A stretch of 8,308 nt of DNA. Source: Bacillota bacterium. GTDB lineage: Bacteria > Bacillota > Peptococcia > Peptococcales > Peptococcaceae. The notes under the pieces are model-generated. The model had not been told where the DNA came from. It did no database searches and saw only the letters and a program-made list of their open reading frames with translations. Below, piece after piece: positions 1-8,308 of the stretch. The translations under genes and the position numbers were made by a program. The stretch spans positions 1-8,308 of the forward strand of contig JAEZVS010000025.1 of NCBI GenBank assembly GCA_023443145.1, in the 5' to 3' direction. Position 1 is the first letter of the stretch; each line of letters starts with the position of its first letter.

Positions 1-287
1 GGCAGGTGATCACCCGAGTGGAACTGCCGCTGAGTCTTTCCGTGATTATGGGCGGCGTGCGCAATGCCTTGGTGCTCGCGATCGGCATTACGGCCATCGG
101 CACTTTCATCGGCGCCGGCGGCCTGGGAGACATTATCACGCGCGGTATTAACGTCACCAACGGCGGGGCCATAATATTGGCCGGGGCTTTGCCCTGTGCG
201 CTGATGGCCGTCATTGCCGATGTCTCTCTCGGGCTGTTGGAACAGCGGCTGGATCCCCTCGCCAAACGGAGAGGGCGAAGGGCATGA
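1..287 (+). CDS. Osmoprotectant-type ABC transporter permease, C-terminal part
   Basis: This is the 3' end of a gene that starts left of the window. The frame is open from base 3 (Gln before the GTG at 6), so that GTG is not a real start. The visible ~94 residues match the end of a binding-protein-dependent permease of the glycine betaine/carnitine/choline (OpuB/OpuC, ProW) family. The segment VELPLSLSVIMGG is the tail of the cytoplasmic EAA loop that contacts the ATPase. It is followed by a membrane helix (ALVLAIGITAIGTFIGAGG), the family-typical GAGGLGDIITRG turn, and a last helix (AIILAGALPCALMAVIADVSLGLL) with a short basic tail. By family the protein would import compatible solutes across the cytoplasmic membrane with an ATPase and a binding domain, which should lie upstream. 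Its stop overlaps the ung start (ATGA), so the two are co-transcribed. The family is secure; the exact substrate cannot be read from this fragment. Confidence 0.85.
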   Translation, partial: QVITRVELPLSLSVIMGGVRNALVLAIGITAIGTFIGAGGLGDIITRGINVTNGGAIILAGALPCALMAVIADVSLGLLEQRLDPLAKRRGRRA

Positions 288-982
288 AAGCGTTTTTGCA
301 CAACGATTGGCAGGATGTGCTGTCCGATCAGTTTGATATGCCCTATTATCAGGCCTTGCGTACGTTTTTAAAAAGCGAATATGCCCATCATCGCATTTAC
401 CCGCCCATGGGTGCCATCTATAACGCTCTTCATGCCACACCTTATGCGGATACCCGCGTGGTGATTCTGGGGCAAGACCCTTATCACGGCGCCGGTCAAG
501 CCCATGGCTTGTCTTTTTCCGTACAGCCGGGCGTGACACCGCCGCCGTCGCTGCAAAACATCTTTAAAGAGCTGGTGGCCGATGTGGGCTGTGCGCATCC
601 TCGGAGCGGGTGCCTTCAAGGCTGGGCTGCCCAAGGGGTGCTGCTCTTGAACACCACCCTTACGGTGCGGGAAGGCCGGCCCAAAAGTCACGCCGGTCAA
701 GGTTGGGAGCAGCTGACCGATGCCATCATTCAGGCGCTTTCCGCGCGGGAAACGCCGGTGATGTTCATTCTCTGGGGGGCCCATGCCCAGTCGAAAATCG
801 CCCTGATTGACACCGGGCGTCACCACATCATTCAAAGTCCCCATCCCAGTCCTTTGTCGGCCCATCGCGGCTTTTTCGGGTCACGGCCCTTTTCTCGGGC
901 CAACGCCTGCCTGACTGCCGACGGGTTGCCGCCCATTGACTGGTGCGCCACCGATGACGATACCTATAAAGACGGGCCTTAA
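284..982 (+). CDS. ung: Uracil-DNA glycosylase, family 1
   Basis: This enzyme removes uracil from DNA, after cytosine deamination or dUTP misincorporation, as the first step of base excision repair in the cytoplasm. At 232 residues it is of normal length. All family-1 motifs are present: the water-activating loop GQDPYH (63-68, catalytic Asp65, with Tyr67 that keeps thymine out), the uracil-stacking Phe78 in GLSFSV, PPPSLQNIFKE (86-96), LLNTTLTV (121-128) with uracil-reading Asn123, ILWGAHAQ (162-169), and the DNA-intercalating HPSPLS loop (187-192, catalytic His187) followed by the usual GFFGSRPFSRAN. The start is the ATG at 284, overlapping the upstream permease stop by 4 nt, with GGAGAGGG at 268-275, 8 nt before it. 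The pairing with an osmolyte transporter looks like operon convenience, not a shared pathway. The last ~10 residues (DDDTYKDGP) are a non-conserved acidic tail. Confidence 0.98.
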   Translation: MKAFLHNDWQDVLSDQFDMPYYQALRTFLKSEYAHHRIYPPMGAIYNALHATPYADTRVVILGQDPYHGAGQAHGLSFSVQPGVTPPPSLQNIFKELVADVGCAHPRSGCLQGWAAQGVLLLNTTLTVREGRPKSHAGQGWEQLTDAIIQALSARETPVMFILWGAHAQSKIALIDTGRHHIIQSPHPSPLSAHRGFFGSRPFSRANACLTADGLPPIDWCATDDDTYKDGP

Positions 983-1019
983 GGTGACGCGTACAGAAAC
1001 GTTTATTTTTAGTCCATCT

Positions 1020-1060
1020 CAACTGCCGAAAGTGCGGCGACAGTTGGGGTGGCTTTTTTT
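1020..1060 (+). terminator. Probable intrinsic terminator of the permease-ung transcript
   Basis: An imperfect hairpin (CAACTGCCG, loop AAAGTG, CGGC, GAC bulge, AGTTG) lies 38 nt after the ung stop and is followed by a run of seven T at 1054-1060. The T run sits several bases from the stem, so the structure is not ideal, but the position and T tract fit a + strand terminator facing the GNAT gene's terminator. Confidence 0.55.
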
Positions 1061-1068
1061 GTTCCACG

Positions 1069-1094
1069 AAAAAAACTCCGCAGATGCGGAGTTT
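1069..1094 (-). terminator. Intrinsic terminator of the GNAT gene, containing its stop codon
   Basis: This is a perfect 9-bp stem (1073-1081 with 1086-1094) with a 4-nt loop. Read on the - strand it ends in a U run encoded by the A tract at 1069-1075. The TAA stop of the acetyltransferase (1093-1095) lies within the base of the 5' arm, so there is no 3' untranslated spacer. Confidence 0.88.
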
Positions 1095-1554
1095 ACAGGC
1101 CAATATGAGTATCAACGGGCGTATCGCCCTCCAGATTTTTGTAATAGCGCACATGGGTGTGCATAAAGCCTTCGCGTTCGTAAAAACGATGGGCGTCGGC
1201 GCGCAATTTATTGGTGGGCACTTCAATGTGCGCAGCACCGTGGGCGCGGGCCAGTTGGCAGCAGGCGTCTAGCATTTGACGGCCGATGCCCTGGTTCCTT
1301 TGGGCAGGATCCACCACAAATTCAAGAATTTCCGCCACGGTGGCACAATGGTGCAGCTGCTTTTCAAAGCGGACGGTGAGATAGCCGATGGCTTCATCTT
1401 TTTCATTGGGATAAACCAGACACGCATAGCGCCGGTCGTGGATGATGTTGGAATAAATGATGCGGAAATCGTCGGCAGGAAGGCGGCGCTTTTCTAAAAT
1501 GCAAAGCAGACGATAAATCATCACCAAGTCGTGGCGGGCAGCAAAACGGGTCAT
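1093..1554 (-). CDS. GNAT-family N-acetyltransferase
   Basis: This is a 153-residue single-domain protein of the GCN5-related acetyltransferase fold, expected to move an acetyl group from acetyl-CoA to an amine on a small molecule or protein. The key motif A is visible: strand ILEFVVDP (76-83), then QRNQGIG (85-91), the Q/RxxGxG loop that binds the CoA pyrophosphate, followed by helix GRQMLDACCQLARAHGA. Motif B follows as HIEVPTNKLRADAHRFYEREGF (109-130), with the typical AHRFYEREGF turn. The start is supported by AAAGGAG (1562-1568) 7 nt before the ATG. The gene stands alone between its own promoter and a terminator that overlaps its stop. The substrate cannot be inferred from sequence or neighbours. 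It resembles the many small uncharacterised GNATs of Bacillota. Confidence 0.93.
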   Translation of the reverse strand: MTRFAARHDLVMIYRLLCILEKRRLPADDFRIIYSNIIHDRRYACLVYPNEKDEAIGYLTVRFEKQLHHCATVAEILEFVVDPAQRNQGIGRQMLDACCQLARAHGAAHIEVPTNKLRADAHRFYEREGFMHTHVRYYKNLEGDTPVDTHIGL

Positions 1555-1584
1555 GAGGCTTCTCCTTTCAAAATATCTGCGCTT

Positions 1585-1613
1585 ATTATAGCATAGAAGA
1601 GAGGGCGAAAAAA
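1585..1613 (-). promoter_or_regulatory. Promoter of the GNAT gene (extended -10)
   Basis: The - strand reads TGC TATAAT (1593-1585), a perfect -10 box with the extended TGn element. Seventeen bases upstream lies only a weak -35 (TTTTTT, 1608-1613), as is common when the extended -10 is present. Transcription should begin near 1577-1579, giving a leader of about 25 nt that contains the ribosome binding site at 1562-1568. Confidence 0.8.
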
Positions 1614-1674
1614 GATGATTTCTGCGCCAATCATGCCTCCATCAGGCCCGCCGCCGGCGCAAAGAGAATGACAT

Positions 1675-1708
1675 AAAAAAGCGCTCGGAAGAAAGGCTCC
1701 GAGCGCTT
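1675..1708 (-). terminator. Intrinsic terminator of the GntR-ABC-zinc-ribbon operon
   Basis: The 11-bp perfect stem AAGCGCTCGGA (1679-1689) pairs with TCCGAGCGCTT (1698-1708) across an 8-nt loop. On the - strand it is followed by U's from the A tract at 1675-1680. It begins 5 nt after the zinc-ribbon stop codon, which places that gene last in its transcript. The stretch 1614-1674 between it and the GNAT promoter shows no gene. Confidence 0.93.
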
Positions 1709-1712
1709 TCTT

Positions 1713-1922
1713 TCAGCATTTGCTGTGGGCCATTTGGTAGTTTCTGGCCACGTCGATAACGTTTCCGGCCAGACGGACGGCGCCGTCTTCCGCCGGATAG
1801 TAGCACAATGATTTTTTGCGGCTGATGGTGATTTCATGGCAGCATTCGGGGCAGAAGTAACGATTGAGGCCAATTTTTCCCATCGGATGATGACCGCAAA
1901 TAGGACAATTTTGCTCTTTCAT
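1713..1922 (-). CDS. Small zinc-ribbon protein of unknown function
   Basis: This is a 69-residue protein starting MKEQNCPICGHH. Two Cys pairs, CPIC (6-9) and CPEC (24-27), 14 residues apart, form a rubredoxin-like zinc ribbon; a fifth Cys (C28) follows directly. The remainder (EITISRKKSLCYYPAEDGAVRLAGNV...) is mixed in character with no membrane segment. I do not recognise a named family. Small zinc-ribbon proteins of this kind often bind nucleic acid or act as protein adaptors, but nothing here decides that. The ATG at 1922 is chosen because AAAGGAG (1931-1937) lies 8 nt upstream. A longer frame from 1982 would put this ribosome binding site inside the coding region and overlap the permease end. 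It is the last gene of the GntR-ABC operon, 46 nt after the permease stop and just before the terminator, so it is probably co-expressed with the transporter. Confidence 0.8.
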   Translation of the reverse strand: MKEQNCPICGHHPMGKIGLNRYFCPECCHEITISRKKSLCYYPAEDGAVRLAGNVIDVARNYQMAHSKC

Positions 1923-1955
1923 AACCGTCTCTCCTTTCAACGGTTCCGAGGAACC
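1922..1955 (-). promoter_or_regulatory. Leader of the zinc-ribbon gene with two competing small hairpins
   Basis: In the RNA, GGUUCC-UC-GGAACC (1955-1942) can fold upstream of the ribosome binding site. Alternatively AACCGU (1945-1940) can pair with ACGGUU (1928-1923), placing AAAGGAG in an 11-nt loop directly before the AUG. The two stems share bases 1942-1945 and exclude each other. No T run follows, so this is not a terminator. A role in setting translation of the last gene is possible, but the stems are only 6 bp and chance cannot be excluded. Confidence 0.35.
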
Positions 1956-1968
1956 TAAGACACGTGGG

Positions 1969-4116
1969 TTAAGCGTCGGCATGTGCGCTGCTGATGTGTG
2001 CGGGTACTTTGCCGGCGAAGAATGCGCGGTTGGTGATCAGCAGGTTGTCGGGGCTGGTGATGATGTAGCGGTCATCGATGAAAACACCCAGATTGCCGAT
2101 AAAATCTATGCTGATGCTGTCTTGGGTGAGAATGCGCTGGATTTCAGCCGGATCGGTAATGGTGGCGACAAGTTTTTCGTAATTTGCCGCTTGTGTGCCG
2201 TCTTTAACGGCGGCGGGGTCGGCATCTTGCGGGAACATGGTGCGCACTTCCAGTGTTTTCACCACACTGCCGGCCAGGTCGGGCTCGTAAGGTGCCAAAA
2301 GACCCATACTGCGGTATTTTTCAAGGACGGCACGTGTATAAACATCAGAGGGTAGGATATTGATGCTTTCTCCATCCGGCATGGGATGGTTCGTCGATAT
2401 ATTGATGACGCCTACAGGAGAAGCATTCAGATCCTCAAAGCGGCGGTTGGCCAGGTCTTTTTGCAGGGCGCTGATCAGTTCCTGGGCGCGGGCTTTATGC
2501 TCCGGTGTTTTGGTTGTTGATTTTGCTGAGGTGTCGTAGAGCGCCAGATCATGGGTGGGTGCGCCCGGCTTGCCGCTATTGGTGTCGGAAAAGATGGTGA
2601 TGTCGCTATAATTGAGGGAAGTCAGTTCACCATTAAACAGATCTGTCCACAGGGCTTGACGGAACTCTTTTTGATTGTATAGATTGGGAATCAACTGATC
2701 CAATTGATTTTTGGTGATGGCATAGACACGGGAAACTTTTTTTCCGTTTTTAAGGGTCCAATCGTATGTGAGACTCACAGTCTGCGGGTGCTGGTCGGGA
2801 TGATCGCGTTGAATCCACAGATGATCAATGCTGTTTTTAGCCAGCTGATTGGCCAATTCCACAGTCTGTTCGTTTTTGAGGTTGGCAACGTCTTCAAGCT
2901 GGTTGGGCAATCCGGAAATGGTCAGGCTCACTTCATTCACCTTGCCCGTGTCGGGCACATAGCGGTTAAAGCCGTACACATCGGCACGTACAGAAAAGAC
3001 AAAGGCCAGAGTGAGGAGCGCAAGGATGGCGGTGAGCGGAATTTTTTTGCCAAAGCTCCGCACGTCGCGGTTGAAAGAAATGGCGCAAAACAGGTGCACC
3101 AGGATGGAAAAAATCACAAAGGACAGGATGAGCAGTATAAAGTTCTGATCCATCAAGGTGTAAATACCCACCGAGAAAACCAGGGCAACCACAAAAATCA
3201 AGTAAGCACGAACCGGAAGGGCCGTGAAAGCGTGGATAAAGGTTTGTCCGCCTCGTTCCAGGGGGCGGCGGCGATAGAGCACAAAGGTGAGCACTGCGGC
3301 CGCTGCACTGACAGCCAGCATTAAGATGAAGGGTTTGAGGCCCACGAAGGGGAGGGGGGTGTTTGCCAAATAATCACTCGAAGAGGGATAATTGGCAGGA
3401 TTATAGTTGTTTTGAGGCATACAGAAAAGAACGGAGAGCGGCGACCAATAGACCATGGATTTCAAGAATGAAATGGTGGTAAAGGTGGGCCACAATGCGC
3501 TGAACAGAGCAAAGAACAAACCGCTCAGGCCGGGGATGCCAAATTGCAGGAGCAAGGCCATTTCAGCTTGGGCCAGAATGTGACCTGTCAGCTGACCGGC
3601 CAGCATGGTGAGGACAAAGGTTAAAAAGAAAGTGAGCAGGATTTGCACAAAGTGGATGCCATACCAACTTAAATACAAACTATAGTAGCCATGCATAAAG
3701 GTGAAAGCCACGGCCAGTTTTAAAGCCAACAGCACCAGGAGCACCGCAGCAAAAAGCACAATGGCGGTGAGAAAGTGCAAAGTCAGCCAACCTTGGCGGG
3801 TGACAGGCAGCGCATGATAATGGTCAATTTGGCGCCGGTTGTGTTGATAAGCGGAAAGGCGCAGAGCCAGAATAAAGGCGGCGGCAAAAGCCAGAACATA
3901 GCAGGGAATAAAGGTGGGTAAAATTTCCCAGGAAAGGTTGGCAATGGTTAAGGCCTCACCGCTGTACTGGAAAGGCAGGTTGCGGATTATGAAATAATCC
4001 ACCAGCGGTCCGGCGAGAATGCCCGCCAACAAGGTGATGAGGGCAAACCACCAATTGCTTTTCAGTTGGCGCCAAAGATTTTTTCCTAAACTAAAGGATG
4101 AGTTGGTTGACGTCAT
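1969..4116 (-). CDS. ABC-2-type transporter permease with large C-terminal extracytoplasmic domain
   Basis: This 715-residue membrane protein is the likely partner of the ATPase encoded just upstream. The N-terminal half (about 20-376) holds eight or nine hydrophobic segments (about 23-43, 65-88, 112-140, 155-182, 186-210, 261-281, 303-320, 325-348, 358-376). The cytoplasmic loop QIDHYHALPVTRQGW (96-110) is of the kind typical of Bacillota ABC-2-like permeases found with YtrA-type regulators. Residues about 380-715 form a hydrophilic domain without membrane segments, probably outside the cell. Its architecture resembles clostridial permeases annotated with a DUF6449 C-terminal domain; this is family memory, not a search result. 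The start at 4116 has GGAGGTG (4124-4130) 7 nt upstream and overlaps the ATPase gene by 26 nt, which suggests translational coupling. The substrate is unknown. Relatives of the ytr system are linked to cell-wall antibiotic stress or efflux. Confidence 0.85.
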   Translation of the reverse strand: MTSTNSSFSLGKNLWRQLKSNWWFALITLLAGILAGPLVDYFIIRNLPFQYSGEALTIANLSWEILPTFIPCYVLAFAAAFILALRLSAYQHNRRQIDHYHALPVTRQGWLTLHFLTAIVLFAAVLLVLLALKLAVAFTFMHGYYSLYLSWYGIHFVQILLTFFLTFVLTMLAGQLTGHILAQAEMALLLQFGIPGLSGLFFALFSALWPTFTTISFLKSMVYWSPLSVLFCMPQNNYNPANYPSSSDYLANTPLPFVGLKPFILMLAVSAAAAVLTFVLYRRRPLERGGQTFIHAFTALPVRAYLIFVVALVFSVGIYTLMDQNFILLILSFVIFSILVHLFCAISFNRDVRSFGKKIPLTAILALLTLAFVFSVRADVYGFNRYVPDTGKVNEVSLTISGLPNQLEDVANLKNEQTVELANQLAKNSIDHLWIQRDHPDQHPQTVSLTYDWTLKNGKKVSRVYAITKNQLDQLIPNLYNQKEFRQALWTDLFNGELTSLNYSDITIFSDTNSGKPGAPTHDLALYDTSAKSTTKTPEHKARAQELISALQKDLANRRFEDLNASPVGVINISTNHPMPDGESINILPSDVYTRAVLEKYRSMGLLAPYEPDLAGSVVKTLEVRTMFPQDADPAAVKDGTQAANYEKLVATITDPAEIQRILTQDSISIDFIGNLGVFIDDRYIITSPDNLLITNRAFFAGKVPAHISSAHADA

Positions 4117-4990
4117 AACCCAACACCTCCATTTCGGTGATAAAGACTTCTTCCAAAGTGAGGGGAAGAATGTCCAGATAAAGGGGCTGCATGGCGTTTA
4201 TTTGCGCCTGGATATGATCGTATTCGCCACGCACAATCATTTGGATCATGCGGCCGCGAATGTGGACATGCTGGGGCGTGAGTGCAGAAAAATCGTCGGC
4301 GGTTTTGGCCGTCTCAAAGGCGCACTGCACGTTGTAAATGTGTTCACTTAGATCTTCAAGGGAGCGATCCAGCACCAACTGACCTTTGTGCAAAAAAGCG
4401 ATGTGGTCGCAAATGTCTTCCAATTCTCGTAAATTGTGAGAGGAAATGACCACGCTCTTTTCTCCGTCGGCAATAAAATCGGCCAGAAAACGTTTCACGG
4501 CTTGTCGCTTCACCGGGTCCAGGCCGTCAAAGGTTTCGTCCATAATGAGATAGCGCGTGTTGGCGGCAATGCCCACCAAAATAAAAGCTTGGCGCAGCAT
4601 CCCCTTACTGAGGGACGACAGCTTGGCGGCAGGTTTGAGATCAAGTACTTCCGCCAGTTTCAGCGCATGATTGCGGTCAAACCGGGGATAGTACGGTTCG
4701 TAAAAATTGATGAGATCTAAGATGGTGCTGCCCGGCGGCATATACAGATCGTCGGCGATGAAAAATATTTGGCGGGTGGCTTCGGGACGGTTGAACACAG
4801 GTATATCACCAACGGTGATGGTGCCTTCATCCGGCTGATAGATGCCGGTGAAAAGACGCATCAATGTGGATTTGCCCGAGCCGTTTGAGCCGATAAGCCC
4901 CAGAATGGAGCCGGGGGCAATGTTCAGGTGCACATTCTGCACGGCCTGAATGGGGCCGAAAGATTTACTGACGTTGGATAGTTGAATCAT
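4091..4990 (-). CDS. ABC transporter ATP-binding protein, YtrB-like
   Basis: This 299-residue cytoplasmic ATPase should power the permease encoded next. Motifs seen are Walker A GSNGSGKST (34-42), signature LSKGM (127-131), Walker B YLIMDE (147-152) with catalytic Glu152, D-loop FDGLDP (154-159), and switch His185 in ISSHN. The signature departs from LSGGQ, and the Q-loop position reads IADD (78-81) with no Gln. Both features are familiar in ABC-2-type ATPases of the YtrB group, so the enzyme is probably active. A C-terminal extension (about 215-299) ends in LPLTLEEVFITEMEVLGYD, a common helical tail in this group. The start at 4990 has AAAGGAGG (4999-5006) 8 nt upstream. It overlaps the regulator gene by 26 nt and the permease gene by 26 nt. 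Confidence 0.95.
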   Translation of the reverse strand: MIQLSNVSKSFGPIQAVQNVHLNIAPGSILGLIGSNGSGKSTLMRLFTGIYQPDEGTITVGDIPVFNRPEATRQIFFIADDLYMPPGSTILDLINFYEPYYPRFDRNHALKLAEVLDLKPAAKLSSLSKGMLRQAFILVGIAANTRYLIMDETFDGLDPVKRQAVKRFLADFIADGEKSVVISSHNLRELEDICDHIAFLHKGQLVLDRSLEDLSEHIYNVQCAFETAKTADDFSALTPQHVHIRGRMIQMIVRGEYDHIQAQINAMQPLYLDILPLTLEEVFITEMEVLGYDVNQLIL

Positions 4991-5372
4991 GCGTGGCGCC
5001 TCCTTTCCGGGTGGCGAAAAACAATTGGACGTGGTGGATGATGTCGGCTTCGCTCAGATTCAGCTGGGCCAGATCGGCCAGAACCTTATCCAGAGAGCGA
5101 AACACCTCCGGTTGACGGCGAAGGCTCAGATCTTCAGCGGACAGGGCAATAAAGGAGCCGCGCCCGGGCAGAGAATAAATGAGGCCGTCTTGTTCCAGAC
5201 TGTGATAAGCCCGGGAGATGGTGTTGGGGTTAATGGCAAGTTCAGTGGCCAGTGCGCGCACGCTGGGCAATTGTTCATCTTTTTCAAGAAGTCCGTTTAA
5301 GATGAGCGCTGCCACACTTTCGCAGATTTGCTCATAGATGGGTACACGACTGCGCGCGTCAATGTGAATCAT
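4965..5372 (-). CDS. GntR-family transcriptional regulator, YtrA subfamily
   Basis: This is a 135-residue DNA-binding protein. Residues about 10-75 form the GntR winged helix-turn-helix: PIYEQICESVAALI (helix 1), LPSVRALATELAINPNTISRAYHSLEQDGL (35-64, containing the recognition helix) and the wing SLPGRGSFI (67-75). Only about 55 residues follow, too short for an FCR-type ligand or aminotransferase domain. This is the mark of the YtrA subfamily, whose members repress adjacent ABC transporter operons. The ATG at 5372 is chosen over the frame's earlier ATG at 5459 because AAAGGAGG (5380-5387) lies 7 nt before it; the earlier ATG falls inside the promoter -35 box. As first gene of the operon it probably represses its own transcription and that of the transporter. 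The inducing signal is not visible. Confidence 0.93.
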   Translation of the reverse strand: MIHIDARSRVPIYEQICESVAALILNGLLEKDEQLPSVRALATELAINPNTISRAYHSLEQDGLIYSLPGRGSFIALSAEDLSLRRQPEVFRSLDKVLADLAQLNLSEADIIHHVQLFFATRKGGATHDSTIQRQ

Positions 5373-5407
5373 AGCCGGCCCTCCTTTCTGTCTTATGTGC
5401 AATAGGT

Positions 5408-5426
5408 GTACTATATGTCTTAATAC
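5408..5426 (-). promoter_or_regulatory. Candidate operator of the GntR regulator
   Basis: This is an imperfect dyad, GTACTA (5408-5413) and TAATAC (5421-5426), one mismatch in six, separated by 7 nt. It starts 4 nt past the -10 box and covers the predicted transcription start near 5424. This placement would let a bound dimer block initiation. Assignment to the regulator encoded at 4965-5372 is inference from position and from the habit of YtrA-type proteins to bind their own promoters. Confidence 0.5.
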
Positions 5427-5430
5427 GGTT

Positions 5431-5459
5431 ATTTTAAACGATGTGCGTTTTCGTGTCAA
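5431..5459 (-). promoter_or_regulatory. Promoter of the GntR-ABC-zinc-ribbon operon
   Basis: On the - strand a perfect -35 TTGACA (5459-5454) is followed by a 17-bp spacer and -10 TAAAAT (5436-5431, one mismatch to consensus). This is the strongest promoter in the window. It predicts a start near 5424 and a leader of about 50 nt to the ATG at 5372. Such a strong core fits a gene set that is normally held down by a repressor. Confidence 0.9.
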
Positions 5460-5537
5460 GGGTATGTTTGATTTTTTTGCATGCCGGCCATAACAGATGT
5501 CCCTTTCAGCGCAGCGCCCTTTCCCCGGTCAGGTATG

Positions 5538-5571
5538 AAAAAAAGAAGCCCGCCCAAGGCGGACTTCTTTT
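5538..5571 (-). terminator. Intrinsic terminator of the copA transcript (possibly bidirectional)
   Basis: The stem AAAAGAAG-C-CCGCC (5541-5554) pairs with GGCGG-A-CTTCTTTT (5558-5571) across a 3-nt loop, with a single C/A mismatch. The A tract from 5538 gives a U run on the - strand, 43 nt after the copA stop. It separates copA from the GntR operon, which runs in the same direction from its own promoter. The stretch 5460-5537 between them holds nothing I can identify. Confidence 0.88.
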
Positions 5572-5613
5572 GCAAAAAGGGAAAAGATGTAGGGCTGCTT
5601 CCTGTGGGGGCTG

Positions 5614-8308
<2,695 letters not shown>

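Noticed and set aside
368..865. 165-residue open frame antisense to ung
   Set aside because: It mirrors the coding constraints of the highly conserved ung gene and shows no domain features of its own.
1614..1674. Inverted repeat GCGCC...GGCGC with inner GCCT/AGGC as a possible small RNA
   Set aside because: The arms are short and far apart, no promoter points into it, and it lies downstream of a strong terminator on the - strand; nothing supports a gene.
1713..1982. Longer 89-residue version of the zinc-ribbon protein from the ATG at 1982
   Set aside because: It would overlap the permease gene and contain the strong ribosome binding site at 1931-1937; its first 20 residues show no domain features.
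2704..3324. 206-residue open frame on the + strand opposite the permease
   Set aside because: It lies wholly antisense to a well-supported gene, has low-complexity composition rich in Gly/His/Gln, and no convincing ribosome binding site.
4965..5459. GntR protein starting at the ATG at 5459
   Set aside because: This ATG lies in the -35 box of the operon promoter and has no ribosome binding site; the ATG at 5372 has AAAGGAGG at ideal spacing.

Overview
The window reads as ordinary chromosome from a member of the Bacillota (Firmicutes), probably a moderately GC-rich clostridial or negativicute-like anaerobe. That placement is inference. It rests on the very strong Shine-Dalgarno sequences (AAAGGAG/AAAGGAGG, 7-8 nt before most starts), consensus sigma-A type promoters, compact intrinsic terminators, and the gene families present (OpuC-type permease, YtrA-type GntR regulator with its ABC transporter, CopA with a CopZ-like domain). 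I see no mobile element, CRISPR array, tRNA or rRNA.

Layout. On the + strand, positions 1-982 hold the 3' end of an osmoprotectant-type ABC permease gene, overlapped by 4 nt by ung (uracil-DNA glycosylase), followed by a probable terminator. Everything after that lies on the - strand. A monocistronic GNAT acetyltransferase (1093-1554) has its own extended -10 promoter and a terminator that includes its stop codon. Next comes a four-gene unit transcribed from about 5424 down to 1713: a short YtrA-type GntR repressor, an ABC ATPase, a 715-residue permease with a large C-terminal domain outside the membrane, and a 69-residue zinc-ribbon protein, closed by a strong terminator. The unit has a near-consensus promoter with an imperfect dyad over the predicted transcription start, which suggests autorepression by the GntR protein. 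The first three genes overlap by exactly 26 nt at each junction.

From 5614 to the right edge, also on the - strand, is a Cu(I)-exporting P1B-type ATPase (CopA). It is open at its 5' end: the frame runs past the window edge through an acidic linker. It carries a CopA-type metal-binding domain (GMNCAAC) at the N-terminal side and a second one of CopZ type (GMHCEHC) fused at the C-terminus. A Shine-Dalgarno-like sequence and an in-frame ATG precede the C-terminal domain exactly at its boundary, so the gene could also yield a free 76-residue copper chaperone. This is the most interesting hypothesis in the window. The rest is well explained by known families; the least understood parts are the permease's C-terminal domain and the zinc-ribbon protein.
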